64,000 nt of DNA from JACMQW01 sp964536965 (lineage in GTDB: Bacteria; Bdellovibrionota; UBA1018): contig CAZIAL010000014.1 in the NCBI GenBank assembly GCA_964536965.1, forward strand, positions 10,603-74,602, given 5' to 3'. The notes beneath the pieces were generated by a model. It saw only the letters and a program-made list of their open reading frames with translations. It was not told where the DNA came from and did not search any database. Below are positions 34,196-42,849 of this stretch, piece by piece. How positions within the stretch are numbered: position 1 is the stretch's first letter; every line of letters starts with the position of its first letter. A program made the translations under genes and the position numbers.

Positions 34196-34804
34196 ATGAA
34201 ATATGTACTTGGCGCACTTGCACTCACTTCGACTTTAATTTTTTCAGGCGCCGCAAGCGCCTCTTGCTCAATTTCTGACCAAGTCAACTCCCGAGTATGG
34301 GAAACGATTGCGACTGAGAATTGCGGTTGGGGAAAAAAAGGCGCTTATTGGGTAAATGGCGCAGGTACTTGCTATGAACACAAAAAAAAGTCGACTCAAG
34401 TTTCTTTCAATGACTTGCAGAAGATCGAACTGGAGAAAAAGGGATATGCGCTGGTTCCCAGTTATCTCTCGCAATTCAGTTTTTCTAGAGATGAAACCTT
34501 CAAGGGAAATAAAGAAGTCTTTAAGCTCTGGGCAAAATCAGTAAAGAAAGATATCTGGCTGAAAAAAATTAGACGCGGAGGAATTCCGAAATCAGTCAAA
34601 AGAAATTCTGCAAATGCAAAGCTCGATCGAAGTATTCAAGAACTATCCGCCCAAAGAACACGATCAAATGATCCGGGTGAAATTGTAAGAATCAGCGGAG
34701 AGATCGATCAGTTAAGTCGACTCATCGATACGGATCTCGATGAAACCGTACCTGGAAAAAGTACGATTGATATGGCGATCGAAGCCCTTCCGCCTTGCAA
34801 CTGA
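34196..34804 (+). CDS. exported protein of unknown function (island cargo)
   Basis: 202 residues from ATG 34196, behind TTGGAG. Strong signal peptide (GALALTSTLIFSGAASA), then a Cys-containing region (ASCSISDQVNSRVWETIATENCGWG, AGTCYEHKKK) and a charged, helical C-terminal half (KLDRSIQELSAQRTRS, IVRISGEIDQLSRLID) that may form a coiled coil. The last residues contain one more Cys. Base composition is AT-rich like the rest of the island. No family recognised. A good terminator follows. Confidence 0.65.
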   Translation: MKYVLGALALTSTLIFSGAASASCSISDQVNSRVWETIATENCGWGKKGAYWVNGAGTCYEHKKKSTQVSFNDLQKIELEKKGYALVPSYLSQFSFSRDETFKGNKEVFKLWAKSVKKDIWLKKIRRGGIPKSVKRNSANAKLDRSIQELSAQRTRSNDPGEIVRISGEIDQLSRLIDTDLDETVPGKSTIDMAIEALPPCN

Positions 34805-34842
34805 AGTGCTAGTCTCCCGCGATAAACGCGATCTATAGAACG

Positions 34843-34876
34843 AAGGCCTCGGACGCAATCCGGGGCCTTTTTCTTT
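34843..34876 (+). terminator. rho-independent terminator after the exported cargo gene
   Basis: aaggcctcgga and tccggggcctt form an 11-bp stem (one G-U) around loop cgcaa, followed by ttttt-c-tttt. Confidence 0.88.
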
Positions 34877-35406
34877 TCACCCCCTAACTTTCCGTAACGC
34901 CATCACGACGGACGTTTTTCCTATGCTTAAACGAGCAGCGATTTCGCGATACGTAAGCCCCGATCCTCGCAAAATTACCAGCTCCGCGAGATCGACTTTC
35001 TTCTTCACCCATCGCTCGCCGAACCGGAGAACCGCGACCGGCGGGCCGTAGTTGAAATACGGTTCGTTTGTACCGTTACAGCGCCCACCATTTTGCAAGA
35101 CTTTCGAACCACCGACCTGAAAAAGTTCGGTGGTTTTTTTATGCCCGGAGGGCACGGGGCCGGCGTGAGCCAGCCCCCTTTCGATCTCCGATTCACCTGC
35201 GTAGAAGTTAATATCAAAGCCTTCAGCGGTGACCTCGATTTTATGGACCAGGAGCTCGATGATTTTGGACCTGATCGCCGCGTCAGCGGTATTGAGCTGC
35301 CTGAGGGCTCCGAGTAGCCGTTCGTACTCGGAGAGCTCGACCGGCATAGAGTTCGCGCCTGCAATAGGTCCCACGTCCAGCGCGCGGGTTTCGTTCGTTT
35401 TGATCT
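34877..35406 (-). pseudogene. truncated large serine recombinase, C-terminal fragment
   Basis: Residues from IRSKIIELLVHKIEVTAEGFDINFY onward align by eye with KRKVIHALIHQIRITKDGFEMHFY of the intact recombinase, and GGSKVLQNGG aligns with RGSFKDLNGG. The catalytic N-terminal three quarters are missing: the frame closes at a TAA near the left end of the IS407-like element, whose insertion or an associated deletion probably removed them. Beyond NGG the frame continues into a helix-turn-helix segment (GLTYREIAARLSIGKTSV), which resembles a resolvase/invertase HTH and may come from the neighbouring island's end. Confidence 0.75.
35085..35092. repeat. putative attachment core (right of island 1), ccaccatt
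   Basis: Identical to 31303-31310 and placed at the same NGG codons of the truncated recombinase. The flanking 15-20 bases are similar only on the recombinase side, as expected for two independent att sites. Confidence 0.5.
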
Positions 35407-35458
35407 TGACCTTCCCCCTTGTTCCAAGCCGATTTTAAGCTCGAAAATCCGGTCGTTT

Positions 35459-36295
35459 CTAAGCGCAGCGTAACTTTGCTGCGTACTCCTTCGGGGTCAA
35501 GCCATTCAAACTCGAATGGGGTCTTTCATTTTCATACTGAACTCTCCAAGCTTCGATGAAAAGTCTCGCTGCTTCCAAAGTCTCAAAAAGATTTCGATCG
35601 AGGCACTCGGCGCGGAAACGTCCATTGAAGGATTCGATGAACCCATTCTGGTATGGCTTCCCTGGCTCGATGAAATGAAGCCGAACCTTGTGCTTTGTGG
35701 TCCACGCCTGCATTGCCTTCGAGCGGAACTCGGGTCCATTATCGACTACGATCGTGTTCGGTTTTCTTCCCGAGAGCCGAAGCTCTTCGAAAAGATCTAC
35801 GACATCGCACCCACGAATCGAATGATTCGCGTGGAGGAACGGCGATTCCCTGGTGCAGTGATCGATTACCGTCAGAATTTTGAGATTCCGATTCGTCGAC
35901 AACCGATCGTGAATAAAATCCACCGACCAGACGTCGTCCCGTTTATCAGGGACGGGAAGCGCGAGTCGTAGGTGCCGCAGTCGTTTTCGTCTCTTCCGTA
36001 GTCTCATGGAGAGTCCTTCCTCCCGATATAAGCGCTCCGTGCGCTTATGGTTTACCGGCGTCTTCCATTCGCGCCGGATGTGAAAATGAAGCATCGGATG
36101 CCCGTAGGCGGGCTTCTGAGCCGCCAGTTCACGGAGCCGCTTCCTCAGCTCCTCGTTACGATCCGGTCGTTTCTGGTACCACCAGGTAAAACGATTCAGA
36201 TCAAATATCCGGCAGGCCCGCCGATGCTTCAGTCCGTACTTCTCGATTGCAGCGCGGGCCAAAGTTTTTCGATCGGAGGGCCTCGCTACTTTTTT
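35459..36295 (-). CDS. IS407-like transposase, OrfB part
   Basis: Catalytic half, open from the A6G slippery site to the stop at 35459 (about 278 codons; an internal start at 36262 would give 267 residues). DDE motif: SVDFIHD, VVDNGPEFRSKAM and GFIESFNGRFRAECL with the catalytic Glu, followed by YNERPHSSLN-type ending (YENERPHSSLNGLTPKEYA). HTH-like RRACRIFDLNRFTWWY is at the N-terminus. Intact. Confidence 0.9.
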   Translation of the reverse strand, partial: KKVARPSDRKTLARAAIEKYGLKHRRACRIFDLNRFTWWYQKRPDRNEELRKRLRELAAQKPAYGHPMLHFHIRREWKTPVNHKRTERLYREEGLSMRLRKRRKRLRHLRLALPVPDKRDDVWSVDFIHDRLSTNRNLKILTVIDHCTRESPFLHANHSIRGCDVVDLFEELRLSGRKPNTIVVDNGPEFRSKAMQAWTTKHKVRLHFIEPGKPYQNGFIESFNGRFRAECLDRNLFETLEAARLFIEAWRVQYENERPHSSLNGLTPKEYAAKLRCA

Positions 36296-36555
36296 CCTAG
36301 CGCGTCCTTCAGAACAACGATGTCGAGCGATTGATCGGCGACCAGGCGCTTGAGCTTCAAATTCTCGCTTTCGAGTTCACGAAGCCGCTTGGCATCCGAA
36401 GCCGTCATGCCAGTGAACTTCTTCCGCCATTTGTAGAACGTGTAGTTCGAGATTTTATACTCGCGGCACACGTCCTCGACGCTCTTCCCGGAATTTGCTT
36501 GGCCGAGAATCGCGATGATTTGCTCCTCGGTGAATTTCGATTTTTTCATACTCAA
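36286..36555 (-). CDS. IS407-like OrfA
   Basis: 89 residues. KFTEEQIIAILGQANSGKSVEDVCREYKISNYTFYKWRKKF is the family HTH; a leucine-zipper helix follows (RLRELESENLKLKRLVAD). Ends LKDALGKK at the AAAAAAG frameshift site, where orfB begins in the -1 frame. Confidence 0.9.
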   Translation of the reverse strand: MSMKKSKFTEEQIIAILGQANSGKSVEDVCREYKISNYTFYKWRKKFTGMTASDAKRLRELESENLKLKRLVADQSLDIVVLKDALGKK

Positions 36556-36679
36556 TCAGTCCTCTCTGCCGCGATTTTGCGGTGGGTTATACTCGGACTT
36601 TTTGAGCTGTCAAATGGCTAGGTTTTTGGGGGGAAGGTCAGGTTCTGCGGCGACTTTCTTGACGGGCGTAAATCCAGGT

Positions 36680-37153
36680 TCACTTGAGCTGCTTCAGTAT
36701 TCCGAGTTCTTTAAGCATGTCGGTTTGGTCCACGACACCCCAATGCTCGGTGATTTGACTTCCCTGCATTCGAAGTACGTCCGCAGTTCGTCTCGTGATT
36801 TTTTTACCAGTTGGCTTGATGCCCAAAAAGTCGCCTCTATGGGTGCCAGTCCATTTAAAATGAAAAGACACTAAATCATCCTCAGCGACGACATTTTCAA
36901 TCTCGCCTTGGTAATCCGGAAAAGCCTTCAGAAACATTGTGAGGTAATCTTTAAACGGTTTTCTCCCATTTGGGAGGCCGGGTTGATGCTGAATATAGTT
37001 TTCAACAACGTATTTATCTATGGCATCAGGATTCCGTTTAAGAAAAATTTCTGTTATCGCCTTCGTCGTTGCCTCCTTCGAATTAATTGTGTCTGCGAAC
37101 GCGCTGGAAGCGACAAAGGAGATTAGAAGTAAAGATGAGATGCTTTTGATCAT
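36680..37153 (-). CDS. exported SnoaL-like (NTF2-fold) protein
   Basis: 157 residues from ATG 37153 (AAGGATTC just upstream). Signal peptide (SISSLLLISFVASSAFA). The body matches SnoaL-like polyketide-cyclase/ester-cyclase proteins: YIQHQPGLPNGRKPFKDYL, FPDYQGEIENVVAEDDLVSFHFKWTGTHRGDFLGI and ITEHWGVVDQ. The family covers many small-molecule enzymes and binding proteins; export is less common. AT-rich island cargo. Exact activity unknown. Confidence 0.8.
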   Translation of the reverse strand: MIKSISSLLLISFVASSAFADTINSKEATTKAITEIFLKRNPDAIDKYVVENYIQHQPGLPNGRKPFKDYLTMFLKAFPDYQGEIENVVAEDDLVSFHFKWTGTHRGDFLGIKPTGKKITRRTADVLRMQGSQITEHWGVVDQTDMLKELGILKQLK

Positions 37154-37361
37154 GAATCCTTCGTACAACATGAGGCGAAAAACTAAATAAGCTTCAATCC
37201 AAATTTTTCATTCCCAGGCTCACGCCGCGGTTCTCCGTTTGACCGCGCAGTCGTTGCCCGGTTGTTCAGGGTTTTGCGTAACCTGGGTCGCATGAAGCGT
37301 TTCGCTCTGGAGACAAAATCTCGTTCTGAGAAACTACTACCCCGCCGATTGGCAACGGGTC

Positions 37362-37841
37362 TCACTCCTTAAGGCAGCGATAATGATATCTTATCCGTCT
37401 GTTATGTATGGTGAAGCTTGCCTCCGTCTCCCCATCAAAACTCGGAAAAGGAACCATTAAACCACATTCCAGTGAAGTGCAGATCTCGAACACTTTGTAC
37501 TTCGTATGGCGGTAGATGCCGCCGCCATCCCCGGTGCTTTCGAGTAGCACTCCAAATCGATCTAGCGGGCTTTCTCGGGGATCAAATTCCGGATCTTGTT
37601 CAGTGATCAGAATCTCGGTGTCGGATATGACTTCCATTTGTGCCCGATCTGGTACTTGGATGGAATCTTCCCCCAGAATGTCACAGAATTCCTCTTCAAA
37701 CTTGGTATGACAGCGCCGCTCCCTTCGGTCTTGGGTGTATTCGTGCACACAATCATAGAGGTCTCTTCCCGTTGCCTGGGCACTATCAAAATCAATGAAG
37801 ACAGACAGGAACAAAGCGAAAAAATGTGTTTTGTACTTCAT
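37362..37841 (-). CDS. exported Cys-containing hypothetical protein
   Basis: 159 residues; AGGAGAG precedes the ATG. Signal peptide (FFALFLSVFIDFDSAQA), then a mature chain with six Cys (YDCVHEY, RRCHTKF, FCDILG, EICTSLECG, YRCLKE) that could form three disulfides. Same general style (short, exported, acidic) as the next gene, 58 nt upstream on the same strand, so the two may be related cargo. No family recognised. Confidence 0.65.
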   Translation of the reverse strand: MKYKTHFFALFLSVFIDFDSAQATGRDLYDCVHEYTQDRRERRCHTKFEEEFCDILGEDSIQVPDRAQMEVISDTEILITEQDPEFDPRESPLDRFGVLLESTGDGGGIYRHTKYKVFEICTSLECGLMVPFPSFDGETEASFTIHNRRIRYHYRCLKE

Positions 37842-37899
37842 AATAACTCTCCTAGCGATGGTCGGGTTCTGGGGCGATTCAGACTCACGCTATATGACC

Positions 37900-38343
37900 T
37901 TAGTAAGGAAATTCTGGCCCTTCATTAAACATACAGCCGAATAGATAGATTTTTTCCATGTCTAGATAACGTGTCCTAAATCCGGTCATTTCAGCGGGTT
38001 CGTTGCGGTCGGAGTAGTGAAACGATCTCGGGACTATTAACGTAAAGGGCTCATCGTCGAAATCTCCGGTTAGAACGTAGTCATCCTGGGTCGTGTTCAA
38101 ATCTAGGCCTTCGATGTTTGCACGTTCGAGAATTCGATCTGCGGCATCGTAAACCGAGATGGTCCCTTCGTAAGGGCCGATAGAATGCAATGGAGCAAGG
38201 TCAATAGTTAGATTGAATGTACGTCCGTACTGAGTAGTGCATCGGACAATATCTGGGCGATCAGCAGCGTTTGTTGGGGTTCCTGCTAAACATGCGAGTA
38301 AAACAATAAAACGTCCGGCGTTGAGGTTTGAAAATAAAAACAT
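37900..38343 (-). CDS. exported hypothetical protein
   Basis: 147 residues from ATG 38343, chosen because AAGGAGT sits five bases ahead; a GTG at 38349 is worse placed. Signal peptide (RFIVLLACLAGTPTNAA), then a predicted beta-rich domain (TFNLTIDLAPLHS, YEGTISVYDAAD, YVLTGDFDDEPFTLIVPRSF) with two Cys. No family recognised. Probably co-transcribed with the gene at 37362. Confidence 0.65.
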   Translation of the reverse strand: MFLFSNLNAGRFIVLLACLAGTPTNAADRPDIVRCTTQYGRTFNLTIDLAPLHSIGPYEGTISVYDAADRILERANIEGLDLNTTQDDYVLTGDFDDEPFTLIVPRSFHYSDRNEPAEMTGFRTRYLDMEKIYLFGCMFNEGPEFPY

Positions 38344-38455
38344 AGACACTCCTTAAAAAAAACCGATGGGTCGATTGAGTGTTCTTGTGCCTGATCATTT
38401 CCTTGATGAAAACCGTGAAGATCGCATGACATTATGTCGAACATGCATAGCCGAT

Positions 38456-39400
38456 TCAGTAGGGCTTTTTATGAGCCTTCTGGAGCGACCTTAGCATCTG
38501 TGAGAGTGGACTTCCGCTTCTCGGCTCCGTTAGAAATGATGCGAAGAGGTGGTGGCGCCCAAAGTCCTTACCTAGACATTCCCGAATTCTTATTCGGCGG
38601 AGAGAGGCAGATCGCCCTTCGGTTAGGCCATTATTCAATGGTAGTACGGCAATACCGATTCCTCGAGAAGCAAACTGCGCGGCTGCTTCAAAGCTATTGA
38701 GTTCGAAAACATCAGACAACTGAAACCCCTTCTGAGCGAGGAACCTCACCATACTGAGTTCTTGGGTGAGATGAGCTTGGGTATCCGTCAATAGCGGCAC
38801 CCGATTCGCCTCGGCCAAAGATAGTTCTGCTTTTCGAAGTTCTGGGTAGCGAGGAAGAGGCTTGGCTGCAGAGACGAAGAAACCTAGTGAAGAGTCCGTC
38901 AGGGGTACGCGATGAAAGCCTAAACTTTCTTTAGGTAAAACCCCGACGATGACGTCGAAATCTTGATTCAGCAATCCTTTGGTTAGAAAATCGATCCTGC
39001 CGCTCATCAACGAAACATTCAGATGCGGGTGTTCTCTAAAAGTCGTTTCCAGATGCTTCGGCCAGAAGTGAACGGACAATGCCTCATGCGTCCCGACTCG
39101 GACCCTCTGCGGATTTGCGCTCTCCGGAGAGCGGATCCTAGTTTCAATTTCACGTGTGTCTAAGAGAACTCTTCTGGCGAATTCCATCAATATCCGTCCT
39201 GAATCGGTCAACGTGACTCCGGATTTCGTACGGATGAAGAGCGAGACACCCAGCGCCCTTTCTAACGACTGAATGCTTCTGGATAGCGCGGCCTGACTCG
39301 TCGCGACTTTAGGCGCGGCGCTCGAGATCGAGCCGATTTGGGCCACGATCAGGAACGAATGGAGTTTATCAAGGTGGTGTTTCAAAACTTCGAGTTTCAT
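38456..39400 (-). CDS. LysR-family regulator
   Basis: 314 residues from the Met at 39400 (MKLEVLKHHLDKLHSFL). N-terminal winged HTH (GSISSAAPKVATSQAALSRSIQSLERALGVSLFIRTKSGVTLTDSG), then a LysR substrate-binding domain (VRVGTHEALSVHFWPKHLE, FDVIVGVLP). Divergently arranged with the MFS transporter, the usual layout when a LysR protein controls its neighbour. Ligand unknown. Confidence 0.88.
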   Translation of the reverse strand: MKLEVLKHHLDKLHSFLIVAQIGSISSAAPKVATSQAALSRSIQSLERALGVSLFIRTKSGVTLTDSGRILMEFARRVLLDTREIETRIRSPESANPQRVRVGTHEALSVHFWPKHLETTFREHPHLNVSLMSGRIDFLTKGLLNQDFDVIVGVLPKESLGFHRVPLTDSSLGFFVSAAKPLPRYPELRKAELSLAEANRVPLLTDTQAHLTQELSMVRFLAQKGFQLSDVFELNSFEAAAQFASRGIGIAVLPLNNGLTEGRSASLRRIRIRECLGKDFGRHHLFASFLTEPRSGSPLSQMLRSLQKAHKKPY

Positions 39401-39484
39401 AGGGATTGATCCATGCGCATTATGCATGACAACGGTGCCTTATATGTGTTCTTAATTGCACTGAAAACTGTTAAATCATCAGCC

Positions 39485-40708
39485 ATGCGGATATCCGTTA
39501 CCGATTTGAAGATCATCTTTCGTCATCCTACGGTGTGGGTGGCTGCGCTCGGATATTTCGTAGATGTCTATGATTTAGTCCTCTTTGGAATCGTTCGAGT
39601 ACAAAGCCTAAAAGACCTCGGGGTCAGCGAGGAAGCTATTTTTGGCGTGGGGGCCCGCCTGCTCAATCTCCAAATGGTCGGAATGCTCCTTGGAGGATGG
39701 GCATTCGGATGGGCAGCCGATCGCTTTGGTCGACTGCGATCGCTTTTTTTCTCGATCGCGGTTTACTCGGGCGCAAATTTGGCGAATTCATTCGTTACTG
39801 ATGTGAGGACCTACGAAGTATTGCGGTTTTTTGCGGGATTTGGCTTGGCAGGCGAGTTGGGAATCGCGATTACCTTGGTTTCCGAAAGTCTGCCGACTAA
39901 GATCCGGGGCCTCGGCTCAAGCGTGGTGGGCTTGGCCGGATTTCTGGGGGCGATTTCCAGCGTAGTCGTCTCCGGTAATATATCCTGGCGAGCTGCCTAC
40001 TTGTTAGGCGGGGTATTCGGTTTTTCGTTGCTTGCCCTGAGATTTAAAAGCAGGGAATCCCCAATTTTTTCTGCTTTGGGAAAAACACCCTTGATCCAGA
40101 CCGAGCGTCGCCGGTGGAGCCACATTCTATCGAAAGCCGCAAAATGCGTCATGATAGGTACCCCGGTATGGTTTGTGAGCGGTCTTTTTTTCTACTTTGC
40201 GCCTGAACTTGCCCGAAGCCTAGAAATCACCTCCCCAGTTCTTGCGGGGACAGCAATTCTTTTGGGTTACCTAGGGTCGATTTTCGGGGACATTGCCGGA
40301 GGATTTCTTACTCAGAAGCTTCAAAGTCGAAAAAATGCCGTTCAAGTATTTTTACTGTTCTCTTTGCTGCTTACTGCTGGGTTCATATTCGTTTTGAAAG
40401 GGCAAACAAGTGCTGTCTTCTATATTTATTGCGCACTCCTTGGCATAGCGAACGGCTACTGGGCTCTTTTTGTGTCGCTCTCCGCGGAACAGTTCGGTAC
40501 GAACATCCGGGCGACGGCAGCGACGACCATTCCAAATTTAGTTCGTGCTACGGTCGTGCCGATGATGGCTATTTTTGCTGTTTTGAACTCCGCTATGAAT
40601 CATCATGCCGCGGTGCTTGTGATTGGGTTGGTATGCGTGGTGTGCGCGGTGATAGCCCTTTATAGCATTGAGGACACCTTTAATCGCGATCTAGAGTTCA
40701 AAGAATAA
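39485..40708 (+). CDS. MFS transporter
   Basis: 407 residues from ATG 39485; about 12 membrane spans. MFS signature between spans 2 and 3: GWAFGWAADRFGRLRSLF. Further conserved parts: GFGLAGELGIAITLVSESLPTKIRGLGSS (metabolite:proton symporter-like) and RATAATTIPNLVR. The start is uncertain; the frame extends to 39413. Substrate unknown; control by the divergent LysR gene is inferred. Confidence 0.82.
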   Translation: MRISVTDLKIIFRHPTVWVAALGYFVDVYDLVLFGIVRVQSLKDLGVSEEAIFGVGARLLNLQMVGMLLGGWAFGWAADRFGRLRSLFFSIAVYSGANLANSFVTDVRTYEVLRFFAGFGLAGELGIAITLVSESLPTKIRGLGSSVVGLAGFLGAISSVVVSGNISWRAAYLLGGVFGFSLLALRFKSRESPIFSALGKTPLIQTERRRWSHILSKAAKCVMIGTPVWFVSGLFFYFAPELARSLEITSPVLAGTAILLGYLGSIFGDIAGGFLTQKLQSRKNAVQVFLLFSLLLTAGFIFVLKGQTSAVFYIYCALLGIANGYWALFVSLSAEQFGTNIRATAATTIPNLVRATVVPMMAIFAVLNSAMNHHAAVLVIGLVCVVCAVIALYSIEDTFNRDLEFKE

Positions 40709-41304
40709 GCAGTAATATACTGACCGTTGCACTGGCTCAATCTGTGGGATCTGACTATACGACCCACAGACAGAATGATCAGTCATGCGCCACAACCCAA
40801 GCTTTACCGTCCGCTCGTCCCTCGGGTCGCGGTCTATATGCCGGACATAGCATTTAGTAGTGGATCGGCAACCCATGCTTTTAGGTCCTTCAACATTTCC
40901 GACCAAAGTGTTTTACCCGGCCGCCATTGTTCAAACATCGTATATTTCGACGACCCGCAAGCCGCGCTTTGGATTCCATAAAATCCGTATTCGGGTACAG
41001 GAAGTAATTTTCGGTTCGACAACAAACTCTCAAATAGGGCTAGATTTCAGATGGTTTCTTAGTTCCCGATCATTTCTCTGGGGCGTAATTCACTAGATTG
41101 AATCCCGTTCGCTGAACGGATTATCGAAAAGATAGCAATGAAAGCCCAGGCAGGGTTCCGTCCCTTGCCGGGGCTTCGTATTTCTTTGTTAAAGACCCCA
41201 CAAGCCCCCGATGCGCCGAGATCGCTACTCGGAAAACCTTCACGATATAATGCAAACGAATTACCTCTAGCGGGTATGGCGTGTCGACTGCTGCGATCCA
41301 GTGT
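40709..41304. other. 600-base stretch without a supported gene
   Basis: An 8-bp inverted repeat (tctgtggg 40741-40748, cccacaga 40763-40770) lies just after the MFS gene and may end its transcript. A 63-codon minus-strand frame (40834-41025) has protein-like composition (FEQWRPGKTLWSEMLKDLKAW) but no ribosome site; it may be a relic. Nothing else seen. Confidence 0.4.
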
Positions 41305-41907
41305 CTACACGCTGATTTGCCCGGATATCCTCCGGCTGCTTCGGAATCCTGAAATCGAGAAGAGGGCACCAAGCACGACCGCGCAACCAAAAATACACGA
41401 ATCCTTAAATACATAAAAATCGCGTAATGCTCGAAGTGCTAGTAATACGGTTCCGAAGGTTAGAAGAAAGTTTGCGCCTAAAAACAAAAAGACCTCCCTC
41501 CAGCCACGAGGTCTTTTTTTACCTCGAACATACAAGGCACATTTGGGCGTTGCTTTTCCCACGGAACCCAGTACCCACACATCAAAACCTTCTGGAGAAA
41601 CATTGTGGACGATTGGGCAAGCAGTTTTTTCCCGAATATCAAAGTGAACTACGGGAGGACTCCTGAAGACAGGATCATTCAAAACCAACTTCCCTTTCCG
41701 ATCGTAATATCCAAATCGAACCTCAATCACTGATCCGTTCTCCGTCCTCCAAGCCGCCACGGCTTTGAAAGGACGAAGGCCTTGATTGGTCATCGGTACA
41801 AAAGTTGTTGAAGACGTAGTGACTACTTCGGCACGATGATTAAGTATAACTTCGCCAATAATGAACTTTCTTATGACGAGATTTAGGAGACGCAAGATTT
41901 GATTCAT
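41305..41907 (-). CDS. DUF3592-like membrane protein
   Basis: 200 residues. The central soluble part (VVAAW-type start, VIEVRFGYYDRKGKLVLNDPVFRSPP, GFDVWVLGSVGKATP) resembles the extracytoplasmic domain of DUF3592 proteins. Two membrane spans near the end (FLFLGANFLLTFGTVLLAL and CIFGCAVVLGALF). A perfect 11-bp hairpin with T-runs on both strands (41486-41518) lies inside the coding region. Function unknown. Confidence 0.55.
   Translation of the reverse strand: MNQILRLLNLVIRKFIIGEVILNHRAEVVTTSSTTFVPMTNQGLRPFKAVAAWRTENGSVIEVRFGYYDRKGKLVLNDPVFRSPPVVHFDIREKTACPIVHNVSPEGFDVWVLGSVGKATPKCALYVRGKKRPRGWREVFLFLGANFLLTFGTVLLALRALRDFYVFKDSCIFGCAVVLGALFSISGFRSSRRISGQISV
41486..41518. repeat. terminator-like hairpin inside a coding region
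   Basis: aaaaagacctc (41486-41496) and gaggtcttttt (41508-41518) around an 11-base loop, with T-runs on both strands, inside the DUF3592-like gene. It could end antisense or truncated transcripts. Confidence 0.6.
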
Positions 41908-42035
41908 TTTTTCTCCAAACTGTAATGATTCGTGAGCTTAGGGACGACTCCTGCTCACATCAGACACTCAACACTAATAGCCGTGAGATTGAGAGCTTGA
42001 AGCTTAAAATCAAGCAGCTCGACCGGAACGTCTAA

Positions 42036-42563
42036 ATGAATAATGGCAAATCAATCACCGAAGACGAAATGATCTTGGAGTTCATTTCGGCGGAGCGTGT
42101 GTCAGAAAGGAGAGAGCAATATGAAAGGTTCGACCTGGCTTCGCTCATCGGGCGTAGGCAGGCAATCCAGGCCGTTCGGGGGTTCCCTAACTTGCTGCTA
42201 TTTTCGGGATTTCCTCCGAATACCACAATCCAATGGACACGATATACGTGTGCTCCCTGCGATCTCGATCGCCTGTACTATATTGGAAATGACGAATACT
42301 GGGCCGCACTATCGAGCGGATCAAGACGGGTATCAGACGGAGCAATGAATCCAGGACGAAGAACGAAAATTTCGGAAATTGCCGCGAACTTGGAGCCGAA
42401 GTCGAGCTTTCCGGCTTTGATCGCCGTTCAAGTGAACGAAAGAATTGTCCTAATAGAAGGGCACCACCGCGCGACGGCGTATGCCTTAAAAAATATGCCA
42501 ACTAACTTTGATTTGATAATCGGCATCTCGATCGACAATTTCTCGAGTTGGCATTTTCGATAA
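42036..42563 (+). CDS. ParB-like domain protein
   Basis: 175 residues. The C-terminal part has SSFPALIAVQVNERIVLIEGHHRATAYAL, which recalls the ParB/sulfiredoxin-fold GxHRxxA motif (here GHHRATA). The N-terminal half (DLASLIGRRQAIQAVRGFPNLLLFSGFPPN) is not recognised. No HTH domain follows, so it is not a full plasmid-partition ParB. Last cargo gene before the right edge of the AT-rich region. Confidence 0.55.
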   Translation: MNNGKSITEDEMILEFISAERVSERREQYERFDLASLIGRRQAIQAVRGFPNLLLFSGFPPNTTIQWTRYTCAPCDLDRLYYIGNDEYWAALSSGSRRVSDGAMNPGRRTKISEIAANLEPKSSFPALIAVQVNERIVLIEGHHRATAYALKNMPTNFDLIIGISIDNFSSWHFR

Positions 42564-42662
42564 TTGGCGGCCGATGTCTGGAGATAGCCGGGCATATACG
42601 GCGCATTTTTTTTAGTCGAACTCAAAAGACTTATCGTCTCAATGACGAATACGAATAGGAGA

Positions 42663-42700
42663 GGCCCGGACACAGCGATTCGTCCGGGCCGTGCATTTTA
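42663..42700. terminator. hairpin at the right edge of the accessory region
   Basis: ggcccggac (42663-42671) pairs perfectly with gtccgggcc (42682-42690), followed on the plus strand by gtgcattttagtttt. It probably ends transcription near the change from AT-rich to GC-rich DNA. Confidence 0.6.
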
Positions 42701-42849
42701 GTTTTCAAAGACCTGTCCGTTTCCAAGTTCGCATATAAGCGCGATGGACCACTCTTGGTTCGAACAGCATCGCTCGGCCCCCACCAACTCATCCCACATT
42801 CTTCCTTAGCTGCGTCGAATGCCGCGCTTCGGACCTCGATTCTCGATCC

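Larger units (their letters stand above)
35436..36612 (-). mobile_element. IS3-family (IS407-like) insertion sequence
   Basis: Short orfA plus orfB joined by a -1 shift. Ends inferred from imperfect inverted repeats: aagctcgaaaatccgg (35437-35452) against the reverse complement of 36594-36609 (cagctcaaaaagtccg). It lies directly against the truncated serine recombinase. Different subgroup from the two IS3 copies at 2.9-6.7 kb. Confidence 0.75.

Noticed and set aside
35017..35092. Partial tRNA at the right end of island 1
   Set aside because: The CCCACCA end is suggestive, but no T-arm or acceptor pairing of tRNA form can be drawn.
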